The translations under genes and the position numbers were made by a program. The notes below the pieces were generated by a model. The model was not told the origin of the DNA. It did no database searches and saw nothing but the letters and a program-made list of their open reading frames with translations. A stretch of DNA of 64,000 nt from Cristatella mucedo (taxonomy: Eukaryota; Bryozoa; Phylactolaemata; Cristatellidae): the NCBI GenBank assembly GCA_009760855.2, contig WPIO01000150.1, positions 126,001 through 190,000 of the forward strand, in the 5' to 3' direction. The first letter of the stretch is position 1. Every line of letters starts with the position of its first letter. This document shows positions 10,140 to 22,300 of the stretch, one piece after another.

Positions 10140-13100
10140 CTGAAAGAGTTTTGAATAGCTCACTTGTAGCCTAAGTGGCTATCGGTATGCATTCGGTAGC
10201 CATCTGACTTCGTCTCATGCAACAAACTGAAAGTGGGAAGTTTAGCAGAGTAAGGAGAGCAGTTGAGGTAGTGAGTAGCATTGACGTAGCAACTCGAGAC
10301 TGCTAAAAAGGATGAGCTTTAGCCGGCAGCAGAAGCGTAGTTGTCGAGGCCTAGGAATTTTGTAAAAGTTCAAAAGTCTAGGACCAGCAGTGCTAAAGCT
10401 TCTGTGGCCAACGGTCTTTAGGCCGATGAATGGAACACCGAAATTAATTGTCCACAGACGAGCTGAGAGCACGAAGAAGCTGAAACTGGTGCAGCAGTTC
10501 AGCTAGGTACAAAGGAGCCAAGCTGTGGCTGACCTTGTGGGTCAGCTTAAGAACTTAGCTCTGCATCCGTTGCTCAACCAGCATCCATCCTAGCTCTTTA
10601 AGCAAAGGAGTCACGTGCTCAAACCTCTGGGACCTTAAGACTAGCTTTGCAGCCATATCCACAGTCAGCTGCAGTGGCCAGGTTGCTTTCTTTGGTAGCC
10701 CAGCCGAGAGGAAATTACAAAAAATCAAGCCGAGACAGAACTAAAGAGCAAGTTAAATTTTTGCAAGCCACTGTGGGAGACAGCTCCTAATCTTGGATAG
10801 GGATCGGACGTGATGGCTGGCTTCAGAAGCAGTCCTCTGAATAAAGCTTTTAAAATTTAGGCAGCTGTCGAAAACGACACCTAAATTTCGAACATGTGGT
10901 GATGGTAGCTCAACAGTATCACCTGATAGAAGAGCAAATATTTGTAATCCATCCACACACTTAGGGTGTCCTATGAGCAGCAGTTTGGTTTTATCGTCAT
11001 TTAGTTTAAAGAAATTTCCGACATCCAGGATCGAATGTCGGCAAGGCAACATTCAGTTTCTTAGTTGCTGCAGCAGATTCTGACGGTTTGAATGACAAAT
11101 ACGGATGAGTATCGTCAACATAAAAGTGATATCCTATTCCATGGGCCTGAATTACTTTTCCCACTGGTTGAGTATAAATGGAGAATAGCAAGGGACCGCA
11201 TATAGACTACAGAAGGATTCCACCGGTGACCAGTCTCGTGTGTGAGACAAGACCCACACGACACGGATTGAATACGATCAAAGGAGTACGATTTGAACCA
11301 CGCCAGTGCTTCATCTGAATGACCAATCTTTCTTCTTAATCGTTCAAATGGAACATCTTGATCAATGGTGTCGAAGGCAGCTGACAGATCTAGCAGAGCT
11401 AGGGCAGTGACATTCCCTTAGTCGTTGCCACGTAATGTCATTGTTAACACGGAGGAGAACAGTTTCAGTTTAGTGCCGTCTCTTGAACCCTGATTGAAAT
11501 GTTTCTGACATTTCATTCTTTTTAATATGTTCAACAGGCTGTTTAGCAACACTTTTTTTAATTATCTTGGACAAGAAAGGAAGAATGGAAAGTTAGTGTT
11601 TGTTTGCAAGGACCTCTGTATCTAATCCAGGCTTTTTAATTATGGGGCTAACTATTGCCGATTTGAAGGACTTAGGGACGATCCCTTTTCCCAAAGAAGC
11701 ACTAAAAATCTCGGTTATAGCAGGGCTAAGTTGGTCTGCCAGTGAAGACCATAGAGATGATGGTATAGTGTCTTCAGGAGACGAGCTCTTTTTGCTGGAC
11801 CTTATTTAGGTAGCCACATGGCATGCAGAAACCTCGAAAAACCTTTTAAGGGAGGTCACAGGTTGTGATGCAGCAATTGCTTAAGTCGGAGGGGTTTTAT
11901 GGAGGCATGAATGTTCACAATTTTTTAAACTGGGGAACTAGGAGATAGTTTGCAAGTACCTCTGTATCTAATCCAGGCCTTTTAATTATGGGTCTAACTA
12001 TTGCCGATTTGAAGGACTTGGGGACGAACCCTTTTCCCAGAGAAGCATTACAAATCTTGTTTATAGCAGTGCTAAGTTGGTCTTCCAGTTAAGAACACAG
12101 AGATGGTGGTGTAGGGTCTTCCGGAGAGGAGTTCTTTTTTCTGACCTTATTAAGGTAGCCACATCGCATGCTGAAACCTCGAAGAAACTTTAAAGGAAGG
12201 TCACAGATTGTTGAACCGCTTTAGTCGGGGGGGGGTTTAATGGAGGCACGAATGTGCACAATTTTTTCAGTAAAGAAGGATGAAAACCTTTCTGCTGAGC
12301 CTTTAATATCTAGAGAGTCAGACCTCGTAGCATTGGCCAGTAAATGGTTTACTGTCTTATAAATCTGTTTAGGGTCAGACTTTCAGAAGTTCAGCTTTCG
12401 AGTGAAAAAAAGAAGCACTGGTTTTTCAAAGCTTACACTTATAAACTCAAAGGAAGTCTTTGAAATCGACTAGATCTGCATCAGCCACGATTTCTTGAAA
12501 TGAAGCTCAAGCCTTGTGCTTAACCCGGCTCATCTTCAGGAGTACTTTTGTAAATTTAAAGGAATCTCAACGAATTTGTGCACTGATAGAATGAAAGGGA
12601 GCATGCTTGTAAAGAGCACTTCTGAGTGTCATGTTCATCACATCAGTGAGAGTATCGTGGCTGCCGGTGGAGTATGAATGCAGATCAATAAAACCTGCTG
12701 CACAAACATATTTAGAAAAACCTGTCCGTGTTAATGCTTTGTAAGTTACGTCGTTCGACAAGTCCAAAATTGCCCTGTACGTACAAGGGTGAACATTGCC
12801 ATGTACGTACAAGGGTGAAGGAACAGTAAACGAGACCAAACAATGAACTGAGCAGACCTGGCTGTTGATAGGGTTGTCAATTTGAATATTGAAGTCTCCA
12901 GCAATCAGTAAAGGCCTGTGACCCACAAATATTTTTTGAGCAACTCTGGGAACTCCTCTATAATCAATTTTAGAGAGCTAGAAGGAGGCCGGTTTATCAC
13001 AGCACTGAGAGGCATTGTCTTTGATTAAGACCTGATTGCAACCGATTCAAACGATGGCCCATGCGAAAAACTGAACATCTTATAGCCAAACGATTCGCGA

Positions 13101-13390
13101 ACATCAATTGCAACCCCACCACCAACCTTATCAGAACGCATGGACTGATATAATGAGAACCCGGGTAGAGTGGTCTCAGATATATAGGTAGTGGAACAAG
13201 ACGTCATTCAAGTTTCGGAAACTAGAAATGCCTCTAGCTTCTCGTGGTCCACCTGATCGCGGATATATAACCCCTTGGTTTTGAGTGAGGGGACATTTAG
13301 CAGACGGATTTTAAGACGTGGGTTAGTTGAGTTAGAGGCAGAGATACCTTCCATTCCTTACCAGGCGTCCTAATATTCTGTCACAACGAG
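10140..13390 (-). mobile_element. LINE family 1, nearly full-length but decayed copy
   Basis: Minus-strand fragments appear in protein order. An endonuclease N-terminus lies near 13300-13200 (Leu-Lys-Thr-Lys-Gly-Leu-Tyr-Ile-Arg-Asp-Gln, then Val-Ser-Glu-Thr). The endonuclease motif Leu-Ile-Ala-Gly-Asp-Phe-Asn-Ile is at about 12905-12880. An RT block with Ser-Ala-Ala-Phe-Asp-Thr-Ile-Asp lies near 11400-11350. The RT active site Tyr-Val-Asp-Asp-Thr is near 11115, followed by the Leu-Asn-Asp-Asp-Lys-Thr region at 11015-10990. Stops and frameshifts separate the pieces. A 346-bp stretch is tandemly duplicated (11602-11947 and 11948-12293). The family is a CR1/L2-type LINE with an APE-type endonuclease. 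It occupies the intron that would follow the gene A EGF exons. Confidence 0.9.
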
Positions 13391-13852
13391 TGTCCTTTGG
13401 CAGTACTTTGGCCAATAATGTTTTTGGTGCAATTTGGTGTAACTGCCGGGTAAACATCTTTCATTTCACATTTATGAGCTTTTGCATTGACTAATCTTAG
13501 GGCATGGAGATTACGTGAACATCCGTCATTCATTCTGGTGTACCAATATATGAAGTACTTGGATAGATATTTGTTTCTTTTAGAGCTCGATCTAAATAAC
13601 CTAAACATGAAACAACTTCCCCAGCTGGCACAGTCTATCTACAAAGACGTAACAACTGCCTCACTTTACTGGTCCGTTTTTCCAAAGTTCTGTCCGGTTT
13701 TCTTGATAGATTCTTCTAAACCTATAAGTACCAGCTTAAAAATTATATATTTTTCGTAGACACATTACCGATATCTACGGGTTGTAATAATATCAGTAGG
13801 CCACTACTGGAATGAATGCCACTAAGTCAGTCTGCAGCTTATGAGCTCTTAC
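13391..13852. repeat. Segmental duplication with 23830-24560
   Basis: Ordered landmarks shared with 23860-24560 include CA-TTTATGAGC, TATGAAG-ACTTGGATAG, TTT-GAGCTC, CAGCTGGCACAGTCT and AATGCC-CTAAGT. In both places the block leads directly into the second EGF exon of a minus-strand family member. The 90-codon ORF at 13487-13759 is open by chance: its counterpart is full of stops. Confidence 0.75.
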
Positions 13853-14166
13853 TTTCACAGTAGCTGCCGTTCCCACACGACCTGCATTGGCAGACGATGC
13901 GACTGTCTTTGAGGAGGCAAGTTCCATACAGTTGACAGGAATTCCAGTCGCACAGTGCAACTGTAATGGAAAATAAATAGATGCATATACATTATCAAGA
14001 TGCCTTAGTTATTTTCACAGTCTAGGCGATGGTAGTACTTACAAGCCTTGATTTTCGCATCGCCTTCCTGTCCATCCCTGGATGCACCTGCAGAGTACTT
14101 CGTTGTCATACAGCTCATAGCATGAGCCTCCATTGTGGCAATAGCCAGGAATCTTGCATTTAGATC
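13853..14166 (-). CDS. Gene A: two orphan EGF-like exons of the IgGFc/EGF family
   Basis: Two exons are open. Exon 14166-14047 (120 nt) encodes an EGF-like module, Ser-Lys-Cys-Lys-Ile-Pro-Gly-Tyr-Cys, then Asn-Gly-Gly-Ser-Cys, Leu-Cys-Arg-Cys and Gly-Arg-Arg-Cys. Exon 13960-13853 (108 nt) encodes a second, Cys-Asp-Trp-Asn-Ser-Cys, Gly-Thr-Cys, Val-Cys-Gln-Cys, Tyr-Cys-Glu. Both enter after AG and are phase 1, like exons 4 and 5 of gene C at 39969 and 40167. The second ends at GTAAGAGC. The first ends at GC instead of GT, with a good GTAAGT four bases further on that would break the frame. EGF modules mediate extracellular contacts. No signal-peptide exon is seen to the right, and no IgGFc exon to the left. 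This may be an exon pair left from a broken gene, or part of a gene using exons I could not see. Confidence 0.6.
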
Positions 14167-14269
14167 CTTTGAGAATACCGACATGCTTAAAATAATTTAG
14201 GACATCATCAAATGATATATAGGCTACATATTCCATTGTGTTCGATCCTTATCCAAGATTTGGGATCAT

Positions 14270-16420
14270 TTACAAACGATGGCTTGCACAAACGTTACCT
14301 AACTACCAGGTTTTGTATTATCTTGACTATTGCAATTTCATTTGACTAATTGCACTCTCTCACAAAGTATGCGAGGATCAGGCCTCTCTTAGCCTAGGCG
14401 AGCTGCTTTCCTAGTTTGTACTTCTTTGTGCCCGGAGGTCATTGTGAAAAGCAATTTGCTGTTCCATTAGCGATGATAAAAACCATTGGCGACTGAAGGG
14501 TTTGCTCTGCACGTTCTTGACTCCAGTACTAGTTATCTCAATTCTTAAGCAACGACTTATCTTGCGTTGCTACTGACTTGAGACCCATTTTTAAAGCCAG
14601 CCCGAGCTGTTATTTCCATACTAACCATTTCCTCGACTATCCCAGTGAAGCAGCTATGCTTAGCAGTTTATCTCTCTTGTGTGAGATGAAGTGTGTTACG
14701 TTAAATTTACTTCACGTATTCACACTGGCTTTGAGTTTATTACAAAAAACTCTTTCGTGTAAGACAAGCTTAGCCTTTCTGACGTTGTTGAGTTGCAGAT
14801 GGCGATACTATACATTAAAGGCTGGTCTTATTTTATGTTCTTTCCAAAAGAAAGGTCGGTTGGCTGTAGTAGCCAGTCGTTTTTATTATACCTAGTGACA
14901 ATGTATGAGTTTTCTCATTGGCAGACAAAAGAAGGAAACTTTGTCACAGTATCTTGCTGGCTCATTCAAATGAGAACGGCTTAAATTCACTTTAGACCTG
15001 AAATAACTGTAAGCATCCGACTGCTGACAATTTCTCCCAATTTGTCTGACGTGCTGCTCTCGTTTGAAGATTGCTGATCTCTTTTCATAGGGGTGAAAAT
15101 ATTAATCTGACAGCAGCTTCGTTGGTAGCAAAAGAAAAGGAGTATGTCAATAAATGACAGGTAGTGCACACTCGCAAATTCTACTTTGTCAAGATCGGCA
15201 ATGCTGAAGTATCGCCAACTTGATAGATTCGGCCCTACTAGCCAAGTTATTATGTAAAAAACTTTGTTCCTCTCTTTTCTCTCATGTACCATCTCATTAA
15301 AATACCGCAATTTTTTAATTTAATAAATATATTACATTGGTGTCCTTAAGTCTTAAGAAAAATTTTATCCAGTGAGTTTTTCTGTGCTTGAATGTGAAAG
15401 GATATCGCAGTATGTCTGCACTTTTTTCTTGAATCATCATTCATTTTTAGAACAAAATTAGTCTTGCTGGTTAAACGTTTTTGCCACTGCCAACAAAATT
15501 TGCCTAAGGGTTACCTTAATGTTTTTTTTAAAGCCTCTACTGGAATCATTCTTTGGATGCTACTCCAGACTTGCACACCCAAGTAATTGTCACCACTTAA
15601 AGGATCAGCTCAATAATTGCCAGACGTGTTAATTTGTTAGCACTGCCTCTAGCAGCTTTCATAGGACCTACTGTCCAGATCAATGACTTTATGTTTTCGT
15701 GGAGTCATAATTTGCAGATGTACGTCAGAATACATGTCCATAGATGTTAACAAAACAATGTAATTTACTGGTTACAGCACTATTTAGAGAGAATAACCCC
15801 CAAATTAAACTGTGCAAATTATGTGGTGACAAAATGATCTCACTAGTCACGTATACTGTACAGAATAAGAATACTACGAAAGCAGATGCGACTTAATAAG
15901 TTGATATTCTTGAAACTCTTAATGATTATATTAGCATGTAAGTTACTAGACCAGGCCAAGTAAACTTTCTTTCATTATAGACAATCAAGTACGAAAAGAT
16001 TTGGGCTCGTAACTTTTCACTTTGCTGCTGGATATTTTTATTTCTTGTAATCAAAAAGGCGACATTAAATTTGTTTGAAATGAGACGCTTTGATCAGTAC
16101 CATAACCTAAATAAATATAATGATCAAATAACGCACGTAAAAAAAATATTGCTGTGACTAAAATGACAGAAAATGGCGTCGCAATAGATGGAATTCCGGC
16201 TGTCCTAAGAATTCATTTTAGAACATTAGGAAGGACACTATTTCTCAATCGGTGGGATGTTGCCGCTAGTCAATAACTGCAAGCAAGACTTCTTCAGAAG
16301 ATAGGCAAGAACCTCCCTCTACTTTGTTTTTCGTTGTCAAGAGCTCAGTTATCAGATATACGACCAGTAAACTTAAAATCTGATAAGCCCCTGTTGTGGT
16401 AGAAGCTTACTTGCTGTGCC
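14270..16420. other. AT-rich stretch without visible features
   Basis: Short ORFs on both strands (for example 14578-14895 + and 14987-15310 -) show no recognisable domains. The upstream exons of gene A should lie here but are not apparent. Confidence 0.45.
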
Positions 16421-17640
16421 TCAGCATTTTCCCAAAGTGTCAACTTGCAGCCGTTACAAGGTTCAATTTAAATCTGAACGGGCTGCATCTGCCTGGTGGG
16501 TAAAATGATGACCAGAACAAAAACTGCTTCATCGGTGTCACAAAGTCAATGGACTGCCTGTTACATTACGCCGGTTAAATGTTGGCTTGATGAAAACAAA
16601 AGGGTTACCTATGCGTGATCAGGCTGTCAAAGAAAGTGTAGATGCATTTTTGCTGACTGAGAAGCGGATGGCTCCTTGTTCTGGTTGCTGAATATCTAAG
16701 ACCACCCAACCGATTTTAAATTTTTTTAAATGCTGCAATCTGACCAGGTTATAATTGAGGTAGCTAATGTCGTCCGTGAATGGTATGGCTAAAAGATATG
16801 CTGTTTTTACTTCTTCCTTTCATGTAGACGATTAAAAAAAGCTGCTGCTGAAAATTCTGTAGCATCTTTTGAAAATAATAATGTTTCATAAACATTTCAG
16901 TTGTGATTCAGTCGGCAGCACTCCACTGACATAGCTCTTCTCTGATTAACTAATGACATCCTATGCCGCCACTATGACGGGAATGTCTCCGTCCTAACTC
17001 TGCTAGAGCTCTCAAATGCCTTCGCTAGTATTGATAAAGACATCCTACTTGATTTATTGAGAACAACAATTGTTCAGGCAGATCAGGCACTGGTGTAGTT
17101 CAAGTAGCACTTTCCACGGTGTTCAATTCCTGCGTTGCTGGGAATCGGGCCTCATTGACCAGAGCAGTCACCTGTAGAGTCTACGAGGTTCCGTCAACGG
17201 TACTTTGCGGTTCACCATTTAATTTTTCTTAAAATAGACGACAAGAAGACGGAACTACCACTCACAGGACCTTCTAAGCGTGTGGCTGGACTAGCTGGCA
17301 CTGTCCTTCTCATTGGTGATTCTGTCGTAGGACTATGAACTTGTGCTCGAAAATTCGGCGTCGTCTTCAACAGCTGTTAAAATCTTTAAGGCTGCTTGCA
17401 TAGATGGCCATTATGTCACACGCTTATCTGCGATTCAGAACTGCTCTCTGAGGTCAACATTTACTTCGATTTCCGGCACTGTTTCGATAAGACTATAGTA
17501 AATTGCTTCTGACTTGGCTGCCACAAATAGCAGCTAGATCTTTTCAGCTCATGAGCATGTGGCTAAAATGCTAGATTACAAATTCCAAAGTTTTTACCGT
17601 GTGTATCTGTTGATGGACGAGTTTGGATATAGATGCGCAG
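16420..17640 (+). repeat. LINE family 1, heavily decayed copy with internal deletion
   Basis: Fragments in order are: an endonuclease N-terminus at about 16573-16680 (Lys-Thr-Lys-Gly-Leu-Pro-Met-Arg-Asp-Gln); an RT motif at about 17000-17070 (Leu-Glu-Leu-Ser-Asn-Ala-Phe, Ile-Asp-Lys-Asp-Ile-Leu-Leu); and the post-active-site block at about 17232-17340 (Asp-Asp-Lys-Lys-Thr-Glu, Ser-Lys-Arg-Val-Ala-Gly). Most of the endonuclease is missing between the first two. Confidence 0.75.
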
Positions 17641-18389
17641 CTGAACAAAGTAGTTCGGTTTACATCACTAGCTGGCTTAGTAAAATTCAGTTTCCGGAGT
17701 TCTTCTGACTTAGCGTAATATACTATCTTCTCGCTTTTCTGTTTCTTCGTAACGTGAGATTAGGTCTATTGGCCAGCCAGTGCCACCAAATGCCCACTTA
17801 GGCTTCGAGTTAGCGATGCTAAACTCTTTCTCATAATACCCAAATAGTTGCTCTTGCCTTGAGAAGAGACACGTAGAGATGCGTAATGATATTGATAATG
17901 ACGCTGCTAGGTTCATACATCCAGACATAGGAACCTAATTTCTTTTGGGCATATTGCAGATTATGTGAAAGAAACAAAACTAGATTGTTGGTGGAATAAT
18001 AACTTTTTACTTCTGGTCTGCACGGTGTGAAATTATCTTGAAAGCACGAGTTTTCCACATTACACAAACATCTGACTGATCTCTAGCCAAACTGTGGCTA
18101 TATACTGTTCATAGATCAGTGCACTCTGAGTTTCAATTCTTGACGTTCAAAATATATTCGAAAAGTAGGCCTTAACCTAATGAATATACTAAGAATATAC
18201 TTCAGTACATTTTAAGACAATAATGCATCATTCAGAAGCATTAGGATCCCTTAAATGAGCAGTCTTAGTCTGAGAGCAACGCTTGCTCAATGGAGGACTT
18301 TTAAACTATTTTACTAGGAGTCTACAGGCAGTGTCAATAGGTATTCCAGGATTGGCAAGCATAGCCGTACTGGTATTACCAAGAAATTT

Positions 18390-19606
18390 TGTAGCGCCCG
18401 GCTGGCTTTGGCTGAATTTTAGCGCGAACAAGAGCTGTTCGGCGGCGGGCTAGAGCCCCTTTGTCCTGGAGCAGTGAGCCAGAGAGGAGCGTCAGTGCGG
18501 TTAGAGAGGAAGCGCTTAGGAGCAGGCCAGGAAGCTCGGAGACGAGCAGCCGCGATTCGGCCTTTAGAATTGGTCCGATACTCGCGGAAGCTGCTGATAG
18601 ATATTGGCTGGCCTGTCAACCCCCGCCTTCCCTCTTCCCAAGAAAGAAGCGTCTGGAACCCATTCGCCATTCAAGACTGGAACGGAGGTGCCCTGCCAGT
18701 GGCCTGGGAACGGTAGTCATTCCTTTCCGTAATGGGCCAAAGTGTCCGGGCCCAATACCACTAAGCTCTTGCCCCATTGTCTCAGCCAAGTATTTAAGAG
18801 TCGAGCGACGCTCGCTCTGGGTATTTTGCCTCGTGTCTTTTTGTCTGTGGTCTTCTGTCTTTGGTCCGGCTCCGCCGTCGGACTCGTTTTCTCTGGAAGC
18901 GAGGGAGGAGGGCGGGCTGTTCGCCAGCGATTGACGGAACAGGACGAGACAGCTCTAGGAGGATTCGGTGGAACCCCACCGAACACGGTCGTATCGCGCC
19001 CGAGCTGGCATTTTGTGTGTTCATTCGTGTTTTGTGTTTCTTTTGTGTCGTGTGTGTGCGCGCTAGCACGTGCTCTCGGCATAGGGATTTGCCGGCGCGA
19101 GCTAGGCGTAGTCGGCGTGTGTGGAGCTCTAGTTCACCGGGTAGGGTTTAGGCTCCGGGTCGCGCTTCAGTGTGGAGAAGTATTTCCTCCGCAGGAGTGC
19201 TTGAGTTGGCGTGTGTGGAGTATTCCGGTCGCACTGGTGGAAACCGAGTTCTAGTTCACCGGGTAGGGTTTAGGGTCCGGGTCGCGCTTAGTGTAGAGGA
19301 GTGTTCCCTCCGCAAGAGTGTTGATCGTGCGAGGAGTGTGGAGATAAAGCTGAACTAGACGCGCAGCGACTTTGTGCGCTTGCGAATAAAGTTCAGTAAA
19401 ATCCCCAATTTGTGTGTCTTGCTTCCAATTCACGCCGCGGACTCACGACCCCCTTTAGTAACGGTAAGCAGGTCAGCGCCAGAAACGCTCGTTTCGTGGC
19501 GGCCGGCTTATTGCGCGTAGGCGCGCACCGAATGGCATTAGGCGATAGGCTACGCCGCTAGGTAAGCGGCAGGTCAAGCTTACCCCGCCGAGCCTTCGGT
19601 GTTACA
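18390..19606 (+). mobile_element. Solo LTR 1 (same family as 34470-35786)
   Basis: It starts TGTAGCGCCC and ends GGTGTTACA, flanked on both sides by the 4-bp duplication ATTT (18386-18389 and 19607-19610). Inside are a TATA-like TATTTAAG at 18791-18798 and AATAAA at 19385-19390, as expected of a U3-R-U5 layout in + orientation. It is GC-rich against its surroundings and contains two copies of a 122-bp unit starting CTAGTTCACCGG at 19129 and 19251. No internal retroelement ORF is present, so it is a solo LTR. Ty3 or BEL type cannot be decided from the LTR alone. The ORFs of 60-170 codons in it are incidental. Confidence 0.85.
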
Positions 19607-20339
19607 ATTTCACGTTAAAGCCCAATGCAATGCCATAGCCACAATTGTCGTCACTGCCCTTGACAATGCAGCAAAATGTGACTCGTAAGTCACAGGACCT
19701 AGGACCACCGTTCGCATTACTTTTATTGCTTTTATCGCTAAATAAATACTCACGCATTTTCCTTCGTTCCCTGGAGCATTATTCTTGCTCAATATTTGCA
19801 TAAGCCCATTCTGAGCGCCAGACTGCTGCTTGCTTATTACAAGTCTTCTAAAATTTGATCGAGAAAAATGATGTGCTTAAAAGTTTAGCTACATGGTAAA
19901 TATACCGGACGTTTTTTGCTTAGTATGCCATCATAAGAATTGACATAGGCCAAAATAGGTTGTACAAAAATAAATGAATTGTCATTATTTACGCTGAATT
20001 AATCAATAGCCGTTACAGTGATCTCCAACATCATGATCAGATTTTTGCATAGAATGAAGAAATTGCTGTCAGCATTTACAAATAACTACGATATTAAACC
20101 ATTGTTAAGACTCAGGATAATTGGTGGTTTTGAAACCTGAACATTTGACATAGTTTCATGAAGCTGGCTATTGATGTTTTGGTTCGCTTTATTGCAACAG
20201 ATATTAGAGCTCTGCATCACATCTAAGGTCTTATTGACCAACACACGTACCTATATTTGGTCGAGCAAGTTTGGTTGTTAAACGCCAATACTCGGCTAAA
20301 AGATTGCTAGAATATGCAGCAAGACAATCCTTCTAACCC

Positions 20340-20993
20340 TGCTATGCCAATAAATTACTTTTTTTGGAAATCCTACGTGGTACTGATTCAGTGGCTCCAG
20401 CCAGTCGCCTGATCTGATCCTGTAGAGTGTATCTATGACACGAAACGCTGCTGAATAAAGTAGTTCGGCTTAATTCACGAGCTGGCTCAGTGAAATTCAG
20501 TCTCTGGAGTGCTTCTGTGGAAACAGCACAAAGCTTGTAACCTCTATGGTTGGGAATTCCCACAATCTTAAATATTTCCTCATTGTAATCGTATCTGAAG
20601 TTGACTCCTGCTCAGGGTACAATAGCATAATAATATCCCCATTGGTATAAGCTGATGCTCTCAACAGTGAGGCATTCTGATCCCTGGTAATAGGATTTTT
20701 TGACAAAGTTTGAATTACTCGCACCAGGGCTGGTACAACCACCTTAGCTACCACTATAAACATGAATTGGCTAGTTAGAGGTTCTCTTTGTCCCAGAAAG
20801 ATCGTGCGATCGTGAGCGGACTTAATACGTTTGCCAAGCATCCAGGTGAACTCGAAAAGCTGTATTGGGTGCTGAAATAAAAATGTCCTCAACGGCTCTG
20901 ACTAGATGTGCTGATATCATCAGTTTTTAATGGCAACAACGGCAATCTGGCCGGAATTGTTGTCGGTTTTTATGGTAGTATAAAAATGTCTTA
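20340..20993 (-). pseudogene. Gene B exon 9 relic (IgGFc-binding domain)
   Basis: The minus strand aligns base by base with 46824-47340 of gene C. Examples are AATTCC-GCCA with TTG-TGT-GCAAT, the GCCGTTG-GGA block, CTTGGCAAAC, and TATGCTATTGTACC. Frameshifts make the real IgGFc frame unreadable. The 131-codon open frame at 20892-20497 is a shifted frame that is also open in the intact exon (46875-47126), so it is not a gene of its own. Confidence 0.85.
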
Positions 20994-21104
20994 ATCAAAA
21001 GAGGTATTTAGAAATCAATTTTAACGCTGCCAAAAAAACACTTGCATAATTATCCTCCACATACAAAGTTTTGCGGCAGAATGAGAATAATCGAATTATG
21101 TTAC

Positions 21105-21263
21105 CACCTAAATTTTCAAGCACTGGAAGCCAGCCGTCATCTGATCGAAATTCCGGATTCTAGTAGTAGATGTTAGGAAGTTTACGGTTTCTTTTCACGA
21201 CTTTGAATGCAGTAGCTGTGTATGCCTGTACCTCTGAGAATGAGACGGGGGTCTAACATAAAC
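21105..21263 (-). pseudogene. Gene B exon 8 relic
   Basis: It matches 46556-46713 of gene C: acceptor TTTTTAG, then a stretch parallel to the Val-Asp-Ser-Cys-Leu-Ile exon start, GATGACGGCTGGCTT in place of CCTGACGGCTGGCTT, and a donor at GGTAAC. It is 159 nt rather than 158 and has an in-frame TAA. Confidence 0.85.
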
Positions 21264-21269
21264 CTAAAA

Positions 21270-21830
21270 AGAATTCCATCCTGGAGATACGGAAACCCTT
21301 GGGTAGCAGATATACAGGAGATTCACAGCCATGGGAAACCCAAGATGAGAAACAGGCGTGGATTCTAAGTTGATCTGGAAAGCATACAATTAGCCGCTGC
21401 TGTATTTTCTGGATAATTTATTAAGAACATAAAAATGTCCCAATAACCACCAGGGTTATTATTATATGTCTAGCGTACGATTTATCAAGCTGTAAGCAGT
21501 ATCACTTAGCCAATCACTAGCTGCACTTACAACATATTTTGAAAAACTAAGCCAACATTCCTTTCTTTAGGGTGGCGGCGACAAAAACATTGCAGCATTC
21601 TTCGTATAGTCGAGCTTTCAGGTGTAAATCTTTATTCATTAATCATTTTCTAATTTGAACTTGCCTCAGCTGTATAAAAATAAAATAATCAGGATACAAG
21701 ACACTTTAACAAGCTTGTCGATATTTACAGAATAAATGTACACTGATTGAGACTTTCACCAGTCAAAGCAGCTCAGCTCTGCTTTAGAATTATATTACAA
21801 CTGTTATGACGCCAAATCTGATGCATTTCA
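21270..21830. other. Intron of gene B, possibly with exon 7 debris
   Basis: Bases around 21300-21400 (minus) weakly resemble the end of gene C exon 7 (46350-46430), but the match is too poor to mark boundaries. Confidence 0.3.
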
Positions 21831-21971
21831 AGTTGGCACTGAAATGTTTTGTCGTTGAGGTATGGCAAGCATCATCATAGGTTATTTCTTTACCATCAAA
21901 TGGCGAAGCTTGTTCATGCATTGGGGACATCCCATCTTGACTTTTGCATCACGCAATTCAAATACCTTAAT

Positions 21972-22300
21972 TCATATAGCTAATGGAGCGTCTTTCAGGT
22001 GCAAATCTATACAGCTGAGCTTGGATTTATAGAACCATAAAGACACAAACTGATGATGAAGCCCTTGGATACCCAGTGCATTAATGGTTGCTCGAATGAA
22101 TATTGTCAGTTGCTCGAAGGTGTTCTGAACTCTAATACTGAGGTAGAACCTGAACCATACCTGTGCAGTGCCAGTGATGTCCTTACGAGGTAAGATGAGC
22201 GTGAAAATAATACGGTGATTAATAGTATCAAAACCCTGCCGAAAGATCAAGCGAAATATGAAAAGAGACTCAACCTGAATTTGCATTCCCAAGAAGGTTG
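21972..22300 (-). repeat. LINE reverse transcriptase fragment
   Basis: The minus strand reads Phe-Asp-Thr-Ile-Asn-His-Arg-Ile-Ile-Phe, then Thr-Gly-Thr-Ala-Gln-Val-Trp-Phe-Arg-Phe-Tyr-Leu-Ser. This is the catalytic-motif-A region and the segment after it in CR1/L2-type reverse transcriptases (usual form Phe-Asp-Thr-Ile-Asn-His, Trp-Phe-x-Ser-Tyr-Leu). About 107 codons are open. Confidence 0.8.

Noticed and set aside
18461-19358. ORFs of 60-170 codons as a gene
   Set aside because: They lie in the GC-rich solo LTR, overlap on both strands and have no domain.
20497-20892. 131-codon minus-strand ORF as a new gene
   Set aside because: It is a shifted frame of the IgGFc exon relic. The same shifted frame is also open in intact exon 9 (46875-47126).
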